Assembly (NCBI GenBank): GCA_030323885.1
Contig: CM059187.1
Location: 83,660,027 to 83,724,026 of the forward strand
From: Branchipolynoe longqiensis
Lineage: Eukaryota > Annelida > Polychaeta > Phyllodocida > Polynoidae
DNA length: 64,000 bases
Reading direction: 5' to 3'
A program made the translations under genes and the position numbers. Of this stretch, positions 11,150 through 21,999 are shown piece after piece. Every line of letters begins with the position of its first letter. Position 1 is the first letter of the stretch. Below the pieces are notes generated by a model. The model saw only the letters and a program-made list of their open reading frames with translations. It had not been told where the DNA came from and ran no database searches.

Positions 11150-11960
11150 GGCGGATTATGGAGCCCGGGTGGTGAGGGGCGGGAGGAGGGGAGAGGCGGG
11201 TGGTTTAACCGGGAATTGGCATTGGTTTAGGGATGTAGAGGGCAGAGGGAGTGTGGACGAGGAGTGGAGGCAGGGAGGCGATCTGTGGTCTGACGGTTAG
11301 AATATTGGGGAGGTACGGAAGTTGGGAGGGAGGGAGGGGGAATGGAAGGGGTTGGAGGAACAGGTGGAGGAATGGAAGGGGGAGGGAGGTGGGAGGGATG
11401 GAAGGAAAGTGGGGATGGGAGGAGGTGCTGGAGGAATTGGTGGAGGGGTTGGGAAGGAGTGTCGAAGGTGGGAGCTAGGGAGGGAGACAGGGGAAGGGAG
11501 GAGGGAGGGAGCGGGGAGGGAAGTGGGGGGGAGAGGGGACTGGAGGAATGGGGGGGAGGCGTGGGAGGGGAGCAGAGGGAGGGAGGCAGGAAGGAGGCGA
11601 AGGGGGGAGGGGCAGACAGAGGAGGAGGTGGGAAGGAGGTGGAGGGAGAAGTGGGAAAGGAGGAGGAAGGGAGCGATAGGGAGGAGAAGGGAGGCGGGGG
11701 GAGGCGGGTAGGAGGAGGGAGGGGGTGACAGGGAGGGAGGGGTAGGTGGGAGGGGGAGGGAGGGAGACGGGATTGACGGAAACGGGGGGGAGAGGGGGGA
11801 CAGTTGGGAGGGAGGAGGGAGGAAGGAAGGCACGCAGGAGAGAGGTGGGAGGGAGGGAAGCAGGTGGGAGGGAGGCGGAAGGGATAGGGGCGGAAAGGAG
11901 GGAAGCGGGAGGGAGGTGGAAGGGAGGAAGGCGGCCTGCGGACAGGTGCGTGGGGCGGAA
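11150..11960 (+). repeat. Polypurine GGGAGG-rich tract, about 0.8 kb
   Basis: The plus strand is almost entirely G and A, with GGGAGGGAGG-type runs throughout. Long frames on both strands (glycine/arginine-rich forward, proline/serine/leucine-rich reverse) are artefacts of this composition. Many GGG runs are spaced as for G-quadruplexes. Confidence 0.85.
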
Positions 11961-12236
11961 CGGAATTGAACGAGAGCCGGGCTCATAAATGGCGGGCTGG
12001 AGGCGTCGGGCAGGCGGCATGGTGAGGCAGCGGGGGCGGGCCAGGTGGAGCCAGATGGAAAACCTTCGAATATTATGGATATTAATAATATAGGACTGGG
12101 GGAGGCGGGCAGCTGGGCGTGGCAAGGTATGCAGGGCTTTCGGCGGGACGGTCAGTGCCTGGGGTAGTACTGGAACCAACGAATGCCAACCCGATGGCAG
12201 TTAAAAATCAAAACCCTTAACACGGTGTAGAAAATA

Positions 12237-13297
12237 GAAGAGTTCAGGCGCAAAACCCCATAAACGTCAATCAACAAAGATGAGGTAAACATTGGAATCA
12301 AACCTTCAGAAAGTTCAATTTTTATATTTCTATTTTTTTTGTTCGTTGCTCCATACTCATTACATCACAAAAAAGTGTAATTAGTGAGAATTCAAATTAC
12401 CTTCAGGTCAGAATCTTTTATTTTAATTATGCATGTTAACTTAACATGGCTAATTCATGGGGCGGGGACAGGACCAGCACGAATGGCATGACCCAACTCC
12501 ACTCCCCTCCAGGGAAAACGAACACCCATACCGCCGGCATTGTTGGCGCCACCTAGCGTTACAGGCCACCGTGTTACAGGAGGAGGACGCGACCTCCCTC
12601 CCGCCAAAAACAACACGTGACCAGTTCAAATCCAAACTGCCTCCATGGCCACACAACTCCTCCAGGCGCCGACCGGACAACTCCAACCCTAACTTCACCC
12701 ACGCACCCACACCTCAAGATGAACAACAACGGGAAGGGTTAAGGGCTCGAATCCGGTCCCACATACCATCACTGGGATCCAAAGCCCCGAGGGATGAACA
12801 AACCACCACACGGACTAGCACCCAGATACAGACTCAAAACACCTATACCCGACATGTAACAACCTCATAACGAAAAATAAAAACCACTGTATGGAACTTC
12901 TGTTTCCGCCTTAGTGAATTACATGTTTGGATTGCCGCTTACGGGGTTTTGCACAAGAAAAGTGTAATTAGTGAGAATTCAAATTACCTTCAGGTAAGAA
13001 TCTTTTATTTTAATTACATGTTTTTTTGTTTTTTTTGGTACATTAGTTGTTTAAGCAGGGGAAAATTCAGTCGCAGACGACTGGTCTTCCTCATTCCACT
13101 GCTCCTTGCCCTATCCTAGTAATACCGAGCGTCTGGCTAGGAAGCGACAAGTATCAATGTTTAAGTCATTGGTTTGACTCGACCAGGATTCGAACCCATG
13201 ACCCCACGATCTACCAGCACGGGAGACAGACGCTCTAACTCATTCGGCCATCCCGTCTATGGGTTACCGCTTATGGGGTTTTACACCTGAACTCTTC
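12237..13297. mobile_element. Inverted-repeat element with GAAGAGTTCAGG termini
   Basis: The left 27 bases (GAAGAGTTCAGGCGCAAAAC... to 12263) match the reverse complement of 13271-13297 with two differences. Inside, a 65-bp direct repeat (AAGTGTAATTAGTGAGAATT) occurs at about 12374 and 12959, and a partial extra terminal copy lies at about 12930-12950. A SINE S1a is nested at 13021-13257. A 137-codon frame at 12457-12870 has no recognisable domain; I do not call it a gene. Confidence 0.65.
13021..13257 (-). mobile_element. SINE S1, tail type a
   Basis: Reverse complement of the 8180-8420 family: tail A-run as T-run 13020-13036, TACATTAGTTGTTTAAGCAG, body, box B GGATTCGAACCC read in reverse, head ending TCCCGTC at 13257. 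Nested inside the inverted-repeat element 12237-13297. Confidence 0.85.
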
Positions 13298-13479
13298 AAT
13301 TATGGTTTTCCAATCAGTTAAAAGAGGTTGTGACCTGAATCCTAGCTAGAGTCATCCTCAATTCAGCTTCCATCAGGTGGTTTGTAGACAGTCCACTGTA
13401 CCGACACAACCCTGCATAGAAAAGCAACTAAAAGCACCAAGTTCTAAATGTGTAATCCTTGCTAAATGCACCACAAATA

Positions 13480-13645
13480 CTTAACTACTTGCATGTAATA
13501 ACGATATTTAATATTGGTTAAATGTTATTGTAATTAAATAGTGCATACAGTTATATATGGCCGGAAGACCAGTGCCTCTGCATTTCAGATGAATTGCATT
13601 CAGGTGAATATGCATTCAGATAAAAATTATTTACCTGAAAAGAAT
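13480..13645 (+). mobile_element. LINE family A, 3'-UTR fragment
   Basis: GGCCGGAAGACCAGTGCCTC followed by CAGATGAATTG and CATTCAGATAAAAATTATTT resembles the reverse complement of 36190-36260, the 3' end of the LINE at 36178-37960. Short and diverged. Confidence 0.45.
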
Positions 13646-13965
13646 TACAAATTCGATGTGAACTAGTTCCAGCATGCACCGGTTATCAATATTAGTATAG
13701 AGTTGATGAAATGGGAGAAAGGGCCCAAGGAAAAACAAGATGGCAGCCACTAGATTATCTCATTTCGACCATTAAAGCCTATTTAATGTACATGATTAAC
13801 TAAATTCTTGACTTTAATCATAGCAAGTAGATACTCATTTTAGCTACGTATTTGGCGCCTTACATAGCAAATTCATGCGGTTATGTCTAAAACCCAGCTT
13901 CCCAACATTTGTGTGTATAGGGGTGTTTAGCAACCCTGTCCTGGAGACAGTCCTGCGGTGTAACT
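13646..13965. other. Unassigned sequence
   Basis: No coding signal or repeat border recognised. Confidence 0.35.
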
Positions 13966-14625
13966 AGGTTCATGAGAAACTAGGTACCAGGACATGACAA
14001 TTACTCTGATTTGATTTGATTTCACGTTCTATTCATAGTTACAGTGATGCGGGGGTAACTACGTTCATGAGAAACTAGGTAGCAGGACATAACAATTACT
14101 CTGATTTGATTTGATTTCACGTTCTATTCATAGCTACAGTGATGCGGGGGTAACTAGGTTAATCAGAAACTAGGTACCAGGACATGACAATTACTCAGAT
14201 TTGATTTAATCTCACGTTCTATTCGTAGCTACAGTGATGCGGGGGTAACTACATTCATGAGAAACTAGGTAGCAGGACATAACAATTACTCTGATTTGAT
14301 TTCACGTTCTATTCATAGCTACAGTGATGCGGGGGTAACTAGGTTCATCAGAAACTAGGTAGCAGGACATGACAATTACTCTGATTTGATTTGATTTCAC
14401 GTTCTATTTGTAGCTACAGTGATGCGGGGGTAACTAGGTTCATGAGAAACTAGGTAGCAGGACATGACAATTACTCTGATTTGATTTATTTCACGTTCTA
14501 TTCGTAGGTACAGTGATGCAGGGGTAACTACATTCATGAGAAACTAGGTAGCAGGACATGACAATTACTCTGATTTGATTTGATTTGATTTCACGTTCTA
14601 TTCGTAGCTACTATGAGGTAAACTC
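13966..14625. repeat. Satellite array, about seven units of about 95 bp
   Basis: GAAACTAGGTA(C/G)CAGGACAT recurs near 13976, 14071, 14166, 14260, 14350, 14446 and 14540. Each unit continues ACAATTACTCTGATTTGATT, TTCACGTTCTATTC and ACAGTGATGCGGGGGTAACT. Units differ in the number of TTTGA copies and a few bases. Confidence 0.9.
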
Positions 14626-14688
14626 TACACCATCCAGGGGCAGCAGGGTTCCAGTTATTATAGATGTACATCTTCTACCAACTGTAGT

Positions 14689-15041
14689 TAAAGTTGCATA
14701 GTCCGATGGTTTTGAGTTTCAGAAATTGTCTGAGATAAATACATTAGGTTGATCGTTATAATGTACCTTACTTTAGCTTGAAGTAACTTTTATTTTAAGT
14801 GGCTAACTTTTGAGATATTTGAAGTGCAACCATGCAAAATTAATTTTGGCAGGCTTGCCAAAACTCTGACACCATAGCATTCTGCAGTAACATGATCTAT
14901 TCAATTTCCTCACTATTCCCTTCGGTGTGGCGACAAATGCTTAATAAGTGCATCAGTATCTAAGCTAGATATGTAGAATCAAATTTAGATCATTGCTTTG
15001 GTTTTAAAAATTTGATTATTTCATCAGACTATGCAGCTTTA
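14689..15041. mobile_element. MITE family M1 (TAAAGTTGCATAGTCCGATG ends)
   Basis: Left TAAAGTTGCATAGTCCGATG and right CATCAGACTATGCAGCTTTA are inverted repeats. The interior contains the family motifs TGAGATAAATA, TTGATCGTTATAATG and TCCCTTCGGTGTGGC. Its right end is the target of the RTE-like insertion at 15042. Confidence 0.85.
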
Positions 15042-15418
15042 CCCCCCAATGTGTTGCTACCTTGTCGTGGTGGGGAGGCTTGTGTGCCTCCGTGACCATG
15101 AGAGCTATACCGGCAGGGGGCTAGCCCCCTGGCAGGTTTAACCAAGCCGGGCAGGACTCATGGTAGAGGACAGACTAAGAGCAGCAACCTCCAGGTTGGG
15201 GGTTGGGCGTGATGCCAATAACCCCACCCCAGAAAAAGAACAACGTTACAGAATCATGAACAAGAAACTCAAGGCCCAGGACCGGGAAAACTGGAGAGCC
15301 CTTGTTTGTGGCCTATGCCCAAAGTTGGGCAGTAGGCGACACGTTCATCTACGACACGGCTGAGGTGTTTGTGTGGATGGGCGCTGACGCCTCAACGGGC
15401 GAAGAAGAAAGAAGAAGA
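15042..15418 (+). mobile_element. Short RTE-like retroelement (5'-to-3' fused, SINE-like)
   Basis: It starts in a C-run, then TTGCTACCTTGTCGTGGTGG and GAGAGCTATACCGGCAGGGG, sequence I associate with 5' regions of RTE-type LINEs. It continues with a short frame (15160-15363) and a 3' region TATGCCCAAAGTTGGGCAG, ending in GAAGAAGAAAGAAGAAGAA rather than a plain A-tail. Flanks GCAGCTTTA and TGTAGCTTTA form an approximate 9-10 bp duplication. It is absent from the neighbouring duplicate copy (15881), which shows the empty site. Family naming is from memory and tentative. Confidence 0.55.
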
Positions 15419-16190
15419 ATGTAGCTTTAAGCATAATGCAAAGCTAAGGGGGTATTTTACTATACACCTTCCTTGGAAAATATAAATGTAATTTCTGAGT
15501 GAATAGTTGAGTCAATATCCAGAGTGTTTATGTTATTGCGTGTTTGCAGAGATGAAAATATTAATCATCGGGGTTTGTTCTAGAAATACAACGCCAACGT
15601 ACGGACACATTTCTTGTCTCATTCAGGAAACATACATGTTTTAATCAGCCTAACATTAGAGAGATTTCATCAGTCATGTTTGTATGCATCATGAAGACAT
15701 TAAAACGCTGAGAACTGTCATTTTCATGATTTAATATTATGGAGACACTATTCCCTTCTGTGTGGCGACAAATGCTTAATAAGGGCATCAGTATCTAAAC
15801 TAGATATGTAGAATCAAATTTAGATCATTGTTTTGGTTTTGAAAATTTGATTATTTCATCACACTATGCAGCTTTAAGCATAATGCAAAGCTAAGGGGGT
15901 AGTTTACTATACACCTTCCTTGGAAAATATAAATGTAATTTCTGAGTGAATAGTTGAGTCAATATCCAGAGTGGTTATGTCATTGCGTGTTTGCAGAGAC
16001 GAAAATATTAATCATCGGGGTTTGTTATAGAAATACAACGCCAACGTACGGACACATTTCTTGTCTCATTCAGGAAACATGTGTGTTTTAATCAGCGTAA
16101 CATTAAAGAGATTTCATCAGTCACGTTTGTATGCGTCGTGAAGACATTAAAACGCTGAGAACTGTCATTTTCATTATTTAATATTATTTA
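15409..16190. repeat. Tandem segmental duplication, unit about 320-450 bp
   Basis: The block 15420-15735 (GCATAATGCAAAGCTAAGGG to CGCTGAGAACTGTCATTTTC) recurs at 15869-16186 with about 97% identity by eye. A stretch preceding the second copy (15743-15880) matches the right part of the MITE at 14914-15041, so the duplication included MITE sequence. Confidence 0.85.
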
Positions 16191-16740
16191 GCAAAGTCTT
16201 TGCCTGGGCTACTTTTATTATTTATAACGTTGTTCTCAAAGTGAGTAATTAATTACCATCTAAAATTATTATTAACATATATACCGGTGGTATATTTGTT
16301 TTACTTTATAAATCTTCAGCAGGATGCATTGTTACTTTAATTGATTTGCTATTGCATTTTATTGTATCTTATTATTTAACCAATGGGTATTTGACAGACA
16401 CGCCTATATTGCCGATAAATATGGTGTGGTGGCTACATTCATTTTGAAGCAAATTAAAAATTGTACCTGCTTCTCACATGGCTTAGGAGTTGAAGATAAT
16501 GTCTTATACTAAATGATTGATGCAAGGGTGAGTCTTGAAATGAATATACATTGATTGTACATTGATTTATGCATTTATGTTGTGTAATTCTCACCCCACA
16601 GCCCCGTGCAGCTCAATATTCCCATATCGTGCAATAACCGCTTAATATCACATGTATTATTAATCATAGCAGCAACATAGGTGACTAAGTGATAGGGTCA
16701 TAACTATTACAGATTAGTCTATTGTAATTGAATATTATTG
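16191..16740. other. AT-rich unassigned sequence
   Basis: No coding signature. Nothing recognised beyond general AT richness. Confidence 0.35.
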
Positions 16741-16915
16741 GTTTGACTCTTCACCTTAGGTAATTTTGTTTTGGGAGCGTCTTTGCAAATGGGAAGTATT
16801 GTGCCTAGAGTGGCATTCGATCCCACACTTCTGCCATTCCGGAGGAAGCGTCCTACCCATTAGCATATCTATACATTCAACCTCCCCTTGCCTACTTGTA
16901 CATGTAGCATTTCAC
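16741..16915 (-). mobile_element. SINE family S3
   Basis: Contains the reverse complement of the S3 head and body: GGGAAGTATTGTGCCTAGAG, ATTCGATCCCACACTTCTGC, CCATTCCGGAGGAAGCG. Diverged. Confidence 0.6.
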
Positions 16916-17049
16916 ATAAAGCTAACCCCCTGGACTTGACACTCATACCTGCAGTTGCAAGTATCCATGTATGTCACTTACAGAACATACCCAAGGAAGT
17001 TTCAACACTACACAGAATGCATCATTACAGAATCCTGGTCAAGGAACCA

Positions 17050-17195
17050 ATGTCATGTGGGGGTATTTTTTACAAATGGGGAATGCTGTGCCTAGAGCGG
17101 TCAGGAACCCACCCTTCTGCTATTCCGGGGCTAGCCTCTTAACTATTAGACTATATTGGCTTCTTCATGATATCAGCAAATCCACACCTACCTGT
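17050..17195 (-). mobile_element. SINE family S3, second nearby copy
   Basis: AATGGGGAATGCTGTGCCTA, AGGAACCCACCCTTCTGCTA, TTCCGGGGCTAGCCTCTTAA. Same order as 16741-16915, with more changes. Confidence 0.55.
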
Positions 17196-17267
17196 GAATG
17201 TGATATTTCATTGGAGGAGGTAGCTGAACCTCACTACATTAGAATAAGGCAAGGAAATGTTACTGAG

Positions 17268-17461
17268 TGAGCTATCGGACCGGCGGCTCGGTCTCCTAAA
17301 GGGGCAGCACTATAAAGTCGCCATAAGTGCAAGCTGTCGACGCCGGTCCTGACAAGACCCCCGTCCTGATATGACCGTAGATGTTGCTAGGACGTAAAAC
17401 AACAACAAACAAACAAACAAGACCGTAGGTGATGCTAGAACGTAAACCCTCCAACAAACAA
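17268..17461 (+). mobile_element. SINE S1, tail type b, 5'-truncated
   Basis: GGGGCAGCACTATAAAGTCG, CCTGATATGACCGTAGATG, TTGCTAGGACGTAAAAC and a CAA/AAAC-rich tail. A second partial tail follows directly (GACCGTAGGTGATGCTAGAA). Confidence 0.75.
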
Positions 17462-17522
17462 AGGATCATTTCTCTTTTTTTTCCAAATATGTCTAATAGT
17501 TACTGTTTATATTTCTCTTTCT

Positions 17523-17875
17523 TAAAGTTGCATAGTCCGATGGTTTTGAGTTTCTGTCATTTCTCTGAGATAAATATACTAAATTGATCGTTATAATCTA
17601 CTGTATGTTAGTCTGAAGTAACTTTTATTTTAAATGGCTACCTTCTCAGATATTTGAAGTGCAAACATGTCAGATTAGTTTTGTCAAGCATGCCAAAACT
17701 CTGACTCCATAGGCTTCTGCAGTAACAGGTTTTATTGAATTGGCTTGGTATTCCCTTCTATGTGGCAACAAAGGCCTAATAAGTGAACCAGTATCTATAT
17801 TAGATATGTAGAATCAATTCTAGATGTTTTTTTTGTTTTTTTTAATTTGATGCTTGATCGGACTATGCAGCTTTA
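17523..17875. mobile_element. MITE family M1
   Basis: TAAAGTTGCATAGTCCGATG at the left and GATCGGACTATGCAGCTTTA at the right. Interior matches the copy at 14689-15041 throughout. Confidence 0.85.
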
Positions 17876-17879
17876 ATGT

Positions 17880-18172
17880 GCAGACTTCCCATGCCGAAGG
17901 TCGGGCGTTCGAATATAGTCAAGTCAATCCAATAACTTAGTAAATTGATCATTTTCGTTACCTGGCCTGGCATTGGGCATGAGTAGGATAGGGCAAGGAC
18001 TGGTTTTCCATGTATCAGAATAATGTGCCCGTGTGAGATATCGGGTGCTGGTGGTATGATCTACCAGTGGAGCAGCACTATAAAGTCGCCATTAGTGCGC
18101 ACTGCTACAAGTTGGTCCCTGTCCTGATATGACCTTAGATGTTGCCAGGACACAAAATCCAAACAAACACAC
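17880..18172 (+). mobile_element. SINE S1, tail type b, variant head
   Basis: A head related to CATGCCGAAGGTCGGGCGTT, the shared body with GATAGGGCAAGGACTGG, then the b tail (GGAGCAGCACTATAAAGTCG to ACACAAAATCCAAACAAACA). Confidence 0.75.
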
Positions 18173-18454
18173 TGTGCAAAAGTATATTTCCCATTGTGGG
18201 AATATGGCTGCTCCAATATATGTGTTGGCATACCTATAATGTTGCATGTGGGTATCAAGCAGATTATACCATAAACTGCATGTCTGTGTCACTTTTCTGC
18301 ATGGCCACGTCCATTTTCGTAATGGGTTTTATCCTTTTGGTTGGTTCCCGTCAAGCACGTGACCAGTGTGCGCCTGACCCATAGCATGGATTATCCAATC
18401 AGAACACGCATCGACCCTCACCCCGAGTGTACTTCCCATAACAGCCACACTCTT

Positions 18455-18578
18455 AATTGAAAACAGAACGAGACAGTAGTATAAAGTGGCAATTTTAATT
18501 CTTTCTATCTTAACTTGTTACATTACTCTTTCATGATGAGATGACCTTAGATATTTCAAGGATTAGAGGCACTTAACC
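18455..18578. repeat. Split direct repeat B2
   Basis: Begins AATTGAAAACAGAACGAGAC and ends GAGGCACTTAACC. Same length as B1, with single-base changes at TCTTAACTT, TTAGATA and GATTAGAGG. It forms the 3' end of the element on the minus strand. Confidence 0.85.
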
Positions 18579-18615
18579 CTATCGATACATCATATTAGTT
18601 GGGTGGGTGGGACGG

Positions 18616-18949
18616 CAAATCTGGGCGGCAGAAGTACGTCCTCTCGGTTTGAAAAGTCTGGTCGAAGTGAATATCTCCAGTGCCACGTCATCGGCTTTGA
18701 CTGGAAATCACTATAGGTGGCGCGTCAATCGGCAACCATTTTAGTTCTAAAAGTGAATATAGATGTCGCCACCAGTCTGATTTTAATCTAACTGCGTAGT
18801 TCAAGAAGTATCATGTAGATGGCGCGTCGATCAGCGGCCAAAGTTATTAGTTCTAAGAATAGAATATAGTCGGCGCCATAGTGCCCTAATCTACTGAGAT
18901 TCACAGTCTCGTTCATTCAATTACCCATGTTGCGCACATCATGGACAAT
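18616..18949. repeat. Split direct repeat A2
   Basis: CAAATCTGGGCGGCAGAAGT to CATCATGGACAAT. Matches 22000-22333 over its whole 334 bp with a two-base change (GGCAACC versus GGCGGCC) and one more (CATAGTG versus CATGGTG). Confidence 0.9.
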
Positions 18950-19070
18950 TGAAAACAGAACGAGACAGTAGTATAAAGTGGCAATTTTAATTCTTTCTAT
19001 CTTAGCTTGTTACATTACTCTTTCATGATGAGATGACCTTAGGTATTTCAAGGATTACAGGCACTTAACC
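18947..19070. repeat. Split direct repeat B1
   Basis: Directly follows A2 with an overlap of AAT. Ends GCACTTAACC next to the interior. Counterpart of 18455-18578. Confidence 0.85.
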
Positions 19071-19075
19071 AAAAA

Positions 19076-19700
19076 ATAGAGCAAGTGTCCTGGGAGCCGA
19101 TGAAACCGACTGCCTTGGTACATAATCATGCACTGCGTCAGTGGTCCAATGACCCAAGTGTTTGATGTTGCTGATTGACGATTGTTGCAGAGCACAGGCT
19201 TGTGCACCACCTCGTCTCAGACTATGCAGTGTCATTGCCGCTGGGGCCGGATGACCTGCCATGGACAGGGCCAGTCGTATGGTATCAGGCAACGCGGTTG
19301 CACGTAGAGGTGATCCGTTGGTAGTCAGGAAGGCAGGGCCATCGGGGTGAAGTGGTGTCCTGGACACGTAATCCTTCCACGCTTGACGTGGACAGTAGGG
19401 CGATCCAGTTATCGCCGGAACGAGAAATGTCTCTTGGAGACGATGACTTGTATTGTTTTTGATTACCGGACACGGACATTGATGCCCACTGCGGTTAGCC
19501 TCAAATCCTTGGCCCGAAGATAGTGGCCAGGGTCAGAGCTGCCAAATTTAGGAAAGGTTAGTCTGTCGGAGAAGTGTGCGATGATAGTAGCTAGCACCAG
19601 TAGTATTCCCTTGCCTGGGCTGCCTTATTCCTCCAGGTCCCAATCGCCAGCCCCGCCTTAATGGCATCAAGAAGCCGCTGATGGTGACGTTGTGAGTAAC
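19076..19700 (-). pseudogene. DIRS/Ngaro-type tyrosine recombinase, degenerate
   Basis: The C-terminal part reads open from about 19470 to 19076: a beta-hairpin-like segment with PAITGSPYCPRQAW, PDGPAFLTTNGSPL, then the recombinase signature LHSLRRGGAQACA (His-x-x-Arg, His codon 19226-19224, Arg 19217-19215), IKHLGHW and the candidate nucleophile Tyr in HDYV (codon 19124-19122). The N-terminal helical part can be followed in other frames up to about 19700 (RHHQRLLDAIKAGLA, NKAAQAREYY), separated by frameshifts and a stop. It acts, when intact, to integrate circular cDNA of these retrotransposons. Here it is broken. A Crypton origin is less likely, because RNase H lies just upstream. Confidence 0.75.
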
Positions 19701-19799
19701 CTGGGGAGAGAAGGCACAAAATTTAAATATCGATCCCAGGTTACAGGTTAGGGGTCAAAGCATTGTCATGTGTCACAATCACCACTTCCAGGCCGGCCT

Positions 19800-20105
19800 C
19801 AGCAACAAGTCTCTGGCTAGACTCCTTGCACGCAAGTCGAAACACCTACGACTTAGAGCATCAGGAGAATGATGTCCTTTCCTGGTCTGTGTCGGACAAG
19901 AATGTCGGTACTCCTTCGTGCGGCAAACAGCCAGATCTCCCGGGCACAGGCACAGATGACAGGGTCGCAACCTGCCGCGGAACTGAGCACTTGCTGTGAG
20001 GTTGCATTGTCTGTGTTTATTGCGATGGTGTATTTGTGCGCTTAATGTGGAGAGAGATGTTTGAGGGCGACAACCAGATTTATCGCCTCGAGCTGTGGGT
20101 TTTTG
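19800..20105 (-). pseudogene. Retrotransposon RNase H of the DIRS/Ngaro type, degenerate
   Basis: Minus-strand frames give LEAINLVVALKHLSPH, a stop, then TIAINTDNATSQQVL (the Asp-bearing TDN motif), CAREIWLFAARRSTDI, VRHRPGKD, and, after a frameshift, DALSRRC (19862-19848). This order (hydrophobic helix, TDN, C-REIWL, PGKD, ADALSR-like end) is characteristic of RNase H in DIRS-like polyproteins. It lies just upstream of the recombinase, as expected. At least one stop and one frameshift make it non-functional. Confidence 0.75.
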
Positions 20106-20860
20106 AGATGGTCTCCAGACAAATTCAGCTTTCGTGTAGGATGTCGCTATACTCGTGACTCTAGAGTGGCTATGTATACCTAAGCCTGTGTCACTTGTTC
20201 TGCGAGTACATCAACAGTGTACGGGGAGCCGTTTCCATGCAGGGTCATTAGAAATTTTTATGTGATTCTTATCACGCATTGTAGGCCTTTTCGTCTCAGA
20301 TTGTGATTTGTTAGCTTCTGACATGGTCTGCAAACAAATTTGTGTAGGAAGTTGCCATACTTGTGACTTCAGTGTGGCTATGTATACTTAAGCCTGGGTC
20401 ACTTGTTCTACGAGTGCATCAACAGCGTGCGGGGACCGGTTATTTCAATGCAATGTCATTATAATGTGGGTTGTCAGCTTTTGTCTATCAAGCAATGCCC
20501 AAGTGCGCCATGATGATAAGGCTCGGCACCCTATTAAGCTTATGAGATAAAAGAATGCAGAGCCCTTGGTGAATCGACATCTTAGAATGTGATTGAAGAA
20601 TGCTTTGCGGTTTCATGTATTACTCAAATCCTATGCACTGCCCAACCTCCAGGTCGTGGTGATGTCGGCACTCCCTGAGACTTTGCGTCTGCGACAATGT
20701 CTAGACGGTCGCCATCACAGCAGCCAGACAAGATCTGGGTGTAGTTCGCATGCACTCTGTGTACTAATAACTTTTGTCTGGCCAAGTGCGAGATCTGGGT
20801 CAGCGTGTGGTTCATGGCGCTTATGTACAGGTCAGTGTAATTAGAATGTGGAGTGTCAGC
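20040..20860. repeat. Internal tandem-like repeats of the split-repeat element
   Basis: Blocks near 20103-20260 and 20320-20470 share GTGTAGGA, ACTTGTGACT, GTGGCTATGTATAC, GCCTG(T/G)GTCACTTGTTCT and CATCAACAG. Parts recur near 20790-20860 (AGAATGTGGAGTGTCAGCTT). No recognisable protein. They occupy where reverse transcriptase should lie. Confidence 0.55.
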
Positions 20861-21059
20861 TTTTGTTACTTGACTTATTGTGTGTCGGATCGGTTGTTTA
20901 TATCCAGTGTCATTGAGGAGATATTTTATGTGTGTGCACCTATGGTTGTTGGATGGCGCCATCATGAGTATTAGCGTGTTCTGTGGTTAGGTAATGTCCG
21001 AATGATTTGCAGTCTAGTGGGGGAAAGAAATGTCTCCAGCTTATGCATGTTAAATAGTT

Positions 21060-21620
21060 TTTAAAATCAATCCGCTGCGACGCAAGGTTCGTTGACTGCA
21101 TCCCCCATTCGTCGTCGCACCCATTGCTCGGACAAACTGCATTGCAGATAACATGTCCTCCCCCTCCGGCACACATCCGATGCTCCCTACCATCGAAGAC
21201 ATAAGATTTAAACTCACGGTTTCCACGTGTTCGTCGTCCACGCCGGGGGCCACCATGAAAGGAGATCACAGCCGATTGTACCGAGAAGGAGCGATGGCGT
21301 GTCGGTTCAAACGATCACCTCCATAACAATCCGTCGAGCATACTGTCATGGCCGCCTCCTCGTGCCATGATGTCAGCACGCCACCAGCTCGGAGAAACTG
21401 CGTCCTCCCCTGCCGGCACACGTCCGATGCTCCTCGCCATTGAAGGAAAGAGATTCGAACCCACTGTTTGCATGAGTTTGTCGTTCATACCGGTGGCCAC
21501 CATCAAAAGAAATCACATCCGATTGTAGCGAGAAGGAGCGATGGCTCAAAAGGTCGCCTCCATAGCGATCCGTCGAGCATGCTGTCATGGCCGCCTCCTC
21601 GTGGCGTGACGTCAGCACAC
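21060..21620. repeat. Tandem duplication, about 240-270 bp units, near the 5' end of the split-repeat element
   Basis: GGCACAC(A/G)TCCGATGCTCC, GGCCACCAT and GAGAAGGAGCGATGG recur at about 21170-21300 and 21417-21545. A third partial unit (GCATGCTGTCATGGCCGCCT) starts at about 21570. On the minus strand the repeated frames give related peptides, which could be gag remnants, but no zinc knuckle is visible. Confidence 0.6.
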
Positions 21621-21999
21621 CGCCGTTGCGGTGTAACGGACCTAAATTTTTGTCGTTCCGCATTTCCCTGCGGTTTGTGATACGTACATTAATACCAAGT
21701 TTGACATCGGTGATGTGGTTTCTGTAATGTAGCCAGAGCGATGGTTAATCCCACGTCCGCAGGCTTCTTTGACGCGTCAATTTTTTGTTGTTTTTGTTGT
21801 TTCATCTCGACGTGCCTCACCCCGATCCTGTGTTCGAGTTGAACGAGACTGTCTTATCGAGATATATTATATGATAGAGCCACTGACTTCGACCTAGTTT
21901 TCGGTTTCTTCCTCCCGTTGACCAGGCTTGTTGATCCAGAGTATCTGCCCTGGATCCCTTCATGGGTTTGAAGCCGTCATTCCCACTCCAGTTTTAATC

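Noticed and set aside
11297..12179. Proline/serine/leucine-rich frames of 229 and 234 codons, minus strand
   Set aside because: They lie wholly in a G/A-rich tract. Other frames on both strands are also open, with composition-driven repeats and no domain.
12457..12870. 137-codon frame with a plausible start and length
   Set aside because: Sits inside an inverted-repeat element, lacks any recognised motif and has an ordinary low-complexity composition. Not enough to call a gene.
13966..14625. CRISPR-like regularly spaced repeats
   Set aside because: Units are contiguous 95-bp satellite monomers without unique spacers, and the genome is eukaryotic.
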